Shown one piece after another: positions 21,709 through 23,257 of a stretch of DNA of 23,257 bases. Under the pieces are notes generated by a model. It worked only from the letters and a program-made list of their open reading frames with translations. It had not been told where the DNA came from and searched no databases. The position numbers and the translations under genes were made by a program. Where the stretch lies: the NCBI GenBank assembly GCA_035633255.1, contig DASQFD010000001.1, positions 1 to 23,257 on the forward strand. Reading direction: 5' to 3'. Positions within the stretch are counted from its first letter, which is position 1, and every line of letters begins with the position of its first letter. The DNA comes from DASQFD01 sp035633255. Its GTDB lineage: Bacteria; Actinomycetota; Actinomycetes; Actinomycetales; Dermatophilaceae.

Positions 21709-22592
21709 TGCCCTTACTCGCCGCCTACAGCCCGCACACCGACGACCTCGCCGTCCTCGACCTCGCCTGCCAGCTCGCACGCTCGGACCGTGAGTCGGTC
21801 CACGCCCTGACCGTCGTCCCCCAGGGGTGGCCCACCCCCGTCGCGGGGGACACCGACCGCGAGTTCGAGCAGTGGGCCGCCGCGGTCGGGCAGGACGCGG
21901 CGGCGATGGCGGCCGAGCACCTCGCCACCCACCCCGACGTGCCGAGCGAGGCAAGCTGGGTGGCTGGCCGGTCGGTGCCGCAGGCGCTGCTGGACCAGGT
22001 GGGGGCACGAGGCTGCGACCTGGTCGTCGTCGGCTCCGGGGAGGACGTCCCGCACGGCCACGTCGGCATCACGAGCAAGACCGGCCGGCTGCTGCACTCC
22101 TCCGACGTGCCGATAGCGATCGCCCCCCGCGGCTACCAGGCCGGGCCGGCCGCGGTGGTCGACCGGGTGACCCTGGCCTTCCGTGGTGACGACGCGACGT
22201 GGAGCCTGCTCGACGCCGTGGCGCGCATCGCCCGCCGCGCGGATGCCGCCATGCGCGTGGTGACCTTCGCGATCCGCTCCCGGCCGATGTACCCCCCGCG
22301 GGTCAGCGGCGCCGAGGACATGGTGCTCGCCGCCTGGGTCGAGCAGGGCCGGGCGGAGCAGGAGCAGGCGGTCACCCACCTGCGTTCGCTGGGCTTCATC
22401 GACGCCACGCTGGCCGTCGAGGTGGCGGTGGGGCGCAGCTGGGGCGGCGCCATGGACTCCCTGGGCTGGGGGCGCAGCGACCTGCTCGTCGTCGGGTCGA
22501 GCTCCACGCACCGCCTCGGCCGGGTCTTCCTCGGCTCCAGCGCGGCGAAGATCGTGCGGCACTCCCCCGTGCCCGTGGTCGTCGTCCCCTGA
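21708..22592 (+). CDS. tandem-domain universal stress protein
   Basis: A 294-residue protein with two Usp domains. The first (about 1-140) ends GCDLVVVGSGEDVPHGHVGI and LLHSSDVPIAIAPRGY. The second (about 150-294) ends SDLLVVGSSSTHRLGRVFLG and KIVRHSPVPVVVVP. The nucleotide-binding loop GxxG(9x)GS/T is only partly kept in the second domain (G...LG...LGSS) and hardly in the first, so ATP binding is uncertain. APC transporters with fused or adjacent Usp domains are common, so it may regulate the permease upstream. The third codon is TTA, a very rare Leu codon in DNA of this composition. The gene converges on the acyl-CoA-binding protein gene. Confidence 0.9.
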   Translation: MPLLAAYSPHTDDLAVLDLACQLARSDRESVHALTVVPQGWPTPVAGDTDREFEQWAAAVGQDAAAMAAEHLATHPDVPSEASWVAGRSVPQALLDQVGARGCDLVVVGSGEDVPHGHVGITSKTGRLLHSSDVPIAIAPRGYQAGPAAVVDRVTLAFRGDDATWSLLDAVARIARRADAAMRVVTFAIRSRPMYPPRVSGAEDMVLAAWVEQGRAEQEQAVTHLRSLGFIDATLAVEVAVGRSWGGAMDSLGWGRSDLLVVGSSSTHRLGRVFLGSSAAKIVRHSPVPVVVVP

Positions 22593-22621
22593 AGCCGGTC
22601 CGCGAGGCGCCGGTCAGTTCG

Positions 22622-22653
22622 GTCAGCCGGTCAGCCGGTCAGCCGGTCAGCCG
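22622..22653. repeat. 8-bp tandem repeat (GTCAGCCG, four units) across a stop codon
   Basis: Four perfect units and a partial fifth cover the end of the acyl-CoA-binding protein gene. On the minus strand each unit carries TGA, and because the unit is 8 bp the stops fall in all three frames. Confidence 0.9.
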
Positions 22654-22904
22654 GTCAGGCTGCGCACGAGCGCGACGTACTCGGTGCGCGCCGTCCCGGC
22701 ATCCGTGCCCTGCAGCGCCGCCCACGCGTCGTGCTTGGAGCGGCCGACCGGGTTGGTGAAGCCGGGCCGCTTGCCGGCGACGTCGCCCTCGGTGGACTGC
22801 TTGTAGAGGGCGTACAGCCGCAGCTTGGTGTCGTTGCCGGGGTCGGTCGGCAGGCCCTTGACCGCCTCGGCCGCGTCGTGGAAGTCCTGCTCGCTCGCGC
22901 TCAT
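22647..22904 (-). CDS. acyl-CoA-binding protein (ACBP)
   Basis: An 85-residue, four-helix acyl-CoA-binding protein, close to the eukaryotic length of about 86. FHDAAEAVKGLP begins helix 1. The diagnostic block is KLRLYALYKQSTEGDV followed by KRPGF...GRSKHDAWAAL, which contains the Tyr and Lys that contact the CoA head group and the conserved Trp. It binds long-chain acyl-CoA in the cytoplasm and could supply the WS/DGAT. Such proteins are patchily distributed in bacteria. The ATG at 22904 is chosen since homology begins there; TACGGT lies 6 nt upstream, again without a Shine-Dalgarno. The gene terminates within an 8-bp tandem repeat. Confidence 0.9.
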   Translation of the reverse strand: MSASEQDFHDAAEAVKGLPTDPGNDTKLRLYALYKQSTEGDVAGKRPGFTNPVGRSKHDAWAALQGTDAGTARTEYVALVRSLTG

Positions 22905-22930
22905 CGGCCCACCGTAGGGCCGTTGGCCCT
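22905..22930. promoter_or_regulatory. ACBP promoter with adjoining dyad
   Basis: Minus strand TACGGT (22916 to 22911) stands 6 nt before the ATG. Immediately upstream, AGGGCC and GGCCCT form a perfect 6-bp inverted repeat around 3 nt (22916-22930), touching the -10 box. It could be an operator. Confidence 0.4.
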
Positions 22931-23096
22931 GCCGACGCACCGGGTCGGGCCATGCTTCTGCGGTGACCGCCTCGCCGCGGACCCCCGCCCGTACGCCTCC
23001 CGCCGGCTGACCATGGCCGGCGCGCCCGCGTCACTTTCCTGCCAATAGGCAAGATGGGTTATCCATTTCACTGCCACCTGCGCGTAGAGTCATCGT
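22931..23096. other. intergenic DNA with a drop in GC, probable insertion-sequence left flank
   Basis: No gene of normal size is seen. A 15-residue frame (GTG 22963 to 23010) has CATGCT 6 nt before its start, so it might be the leaderless 5' end of a gene lost to the insertion; this is weak. From about 23033 the sequence is clearly less GC-rich than everything before it. It contains TGCC-AATA-GGCA (23040-23051), a 4-bp dyad that may belong to the element's end. The exact element boundary cannot be set. Confidence 0.4.
23085..23090 (+). promoter_or_regulatory. putative -10 box of the transposase
   Basis: TAGAGT stands 6 nt before the GTG at 23097. No ribosome-binding site is visible, so a leaderless transcript is likely. 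The -35 is not evident. Confidence 0.4.
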
Positions 23097-23257
23097 GTGC
23101 CGTCGCGCGGTCTGCGCTATCCGGGTTCGTATGCGGAGCTGAGGGCGTGGTTCCCCGACGACGAAGCGTGTATGGACTACCTGGACTGGCTGCGGTGGCC
23201 CTCCGGCCCGGTGTGCCCGCAGTGCGGGCGAGCAGCCAGGAAGGTGGTGGCCGGCCG
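23097..23257 (+). CDS. IS1595-family transposase, N-terminal fragment cut by right edge
   Basis: The first 53 codons of a transposase. The sequence SYAELRAWFPDDEACMDYLD followed by WLRWPSGPVCPQCGR is the typical start of IS1595/ISXO2-like transposases: a short helical region (F-P-x-D-E-A-C-x-x-Y-L) and then the first CxxC of a zinc ribbon. The DDE-type catalytic domain would follow beyond the window, so intactness cannot be judged. GTG 23097 is preferred to GTG 23095, which runs into a stop after 14 codons. The drop in GC just upstream agrees with a mobile element boundary in the preceding 65 bp. Confidence 0.8.
   Translation, partial: MPSRGLRYPGSYAELRAWFPDDEACMDYLDWLRWPSGPVCPQCGRAARKVVAG

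Larger units (their letters stand above)
23040..23257 (+). mobile_element. insertion sequence (IS1595 type), partial, left boundary approximate
   Basis: Inferred from the transposase start and the change in base composition near 23033-23040. Terminal inverted repeats and target duplications cannot be shown because the right end is outside the window. Confidence 0.5.

Overview
The window is a 23.3 kb piece of a very GC-rich (roughly 73%) chromosome. Gene content and codon use point to an actinobacterium, most likely Micrococcales near Intrasporangiaceae/Ornithinimicrobiaceae. That placement is inferred from protein style, an actinobacterial LexA box, an actinobacterial-type leuA leader and many leaderless-looking promoters; no rRNA is present to confirm it. 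It reads as ordinary core chromosome, with one insertion sequence entering at the right edge.

Layout. 1-2345: a dGTPase cut by the left edge and a YdeI/OmdA-type protein (both minus), then a DJ-1/PfpI protein (plus). 2346-7081 (minus): glycyl-tRNA synthetase, a large sigma-factor-like/transmembrane/putative propeller fusion, and tRNA-dihydrouridine synthase. 7122-7403: a small membrane protein. 7431-10652 (plus): a zinc-uptake operon, znuA-znuC-znuB-zur, with a Zur-type box on its own promoter. 10737-12238 (minus): recO-uppS. 12334-13792 (plus): an unrecognised actinobacterial protein, then an AlkB-type repair dioxygenase whose promoter contains a perfect LexA box. 13686-17297 (minus): a tightly packed lipid operon of two alpha/beta hydrolases and a WS/DGAT acyltransferase. 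17438-19300 (minus): leuA behind a leader peptide with three consecutive Leu codons and an attenuator-like hairpin. 19344-22592: dimethylargininase, divergent from an APC amino-acid permease and a tandem universal stress protein. 22647-22904 (minus): a small acyl-CoA-binding protein. 23097 to the end: the start of an IS1595-type transposase.

How the parts fit. Zinc uptake forms a self-contained feedback unit, with the repressor as last gene and its probable site on the promoter. The acyltransferase, two hydrolases and the acyl-CoA-binding protein suggest neutral-lipid turnover. Dimethylargininase and the permease suggest handling of methylated arginine.

The most interesting signals are these: the sigma-like membrane fusion; a recurring GTATGCC/GGCATAC word, about 20 copies, far above chance and in all contexts; a nearly uniform promoter layout in which a TANNNT-like -10 box lies 6-8 nt before the start codon (13 genes); the LexA-controlled alkB whose 3' end is overlapped by the acyltransferase tail; and the leuA attenuator.
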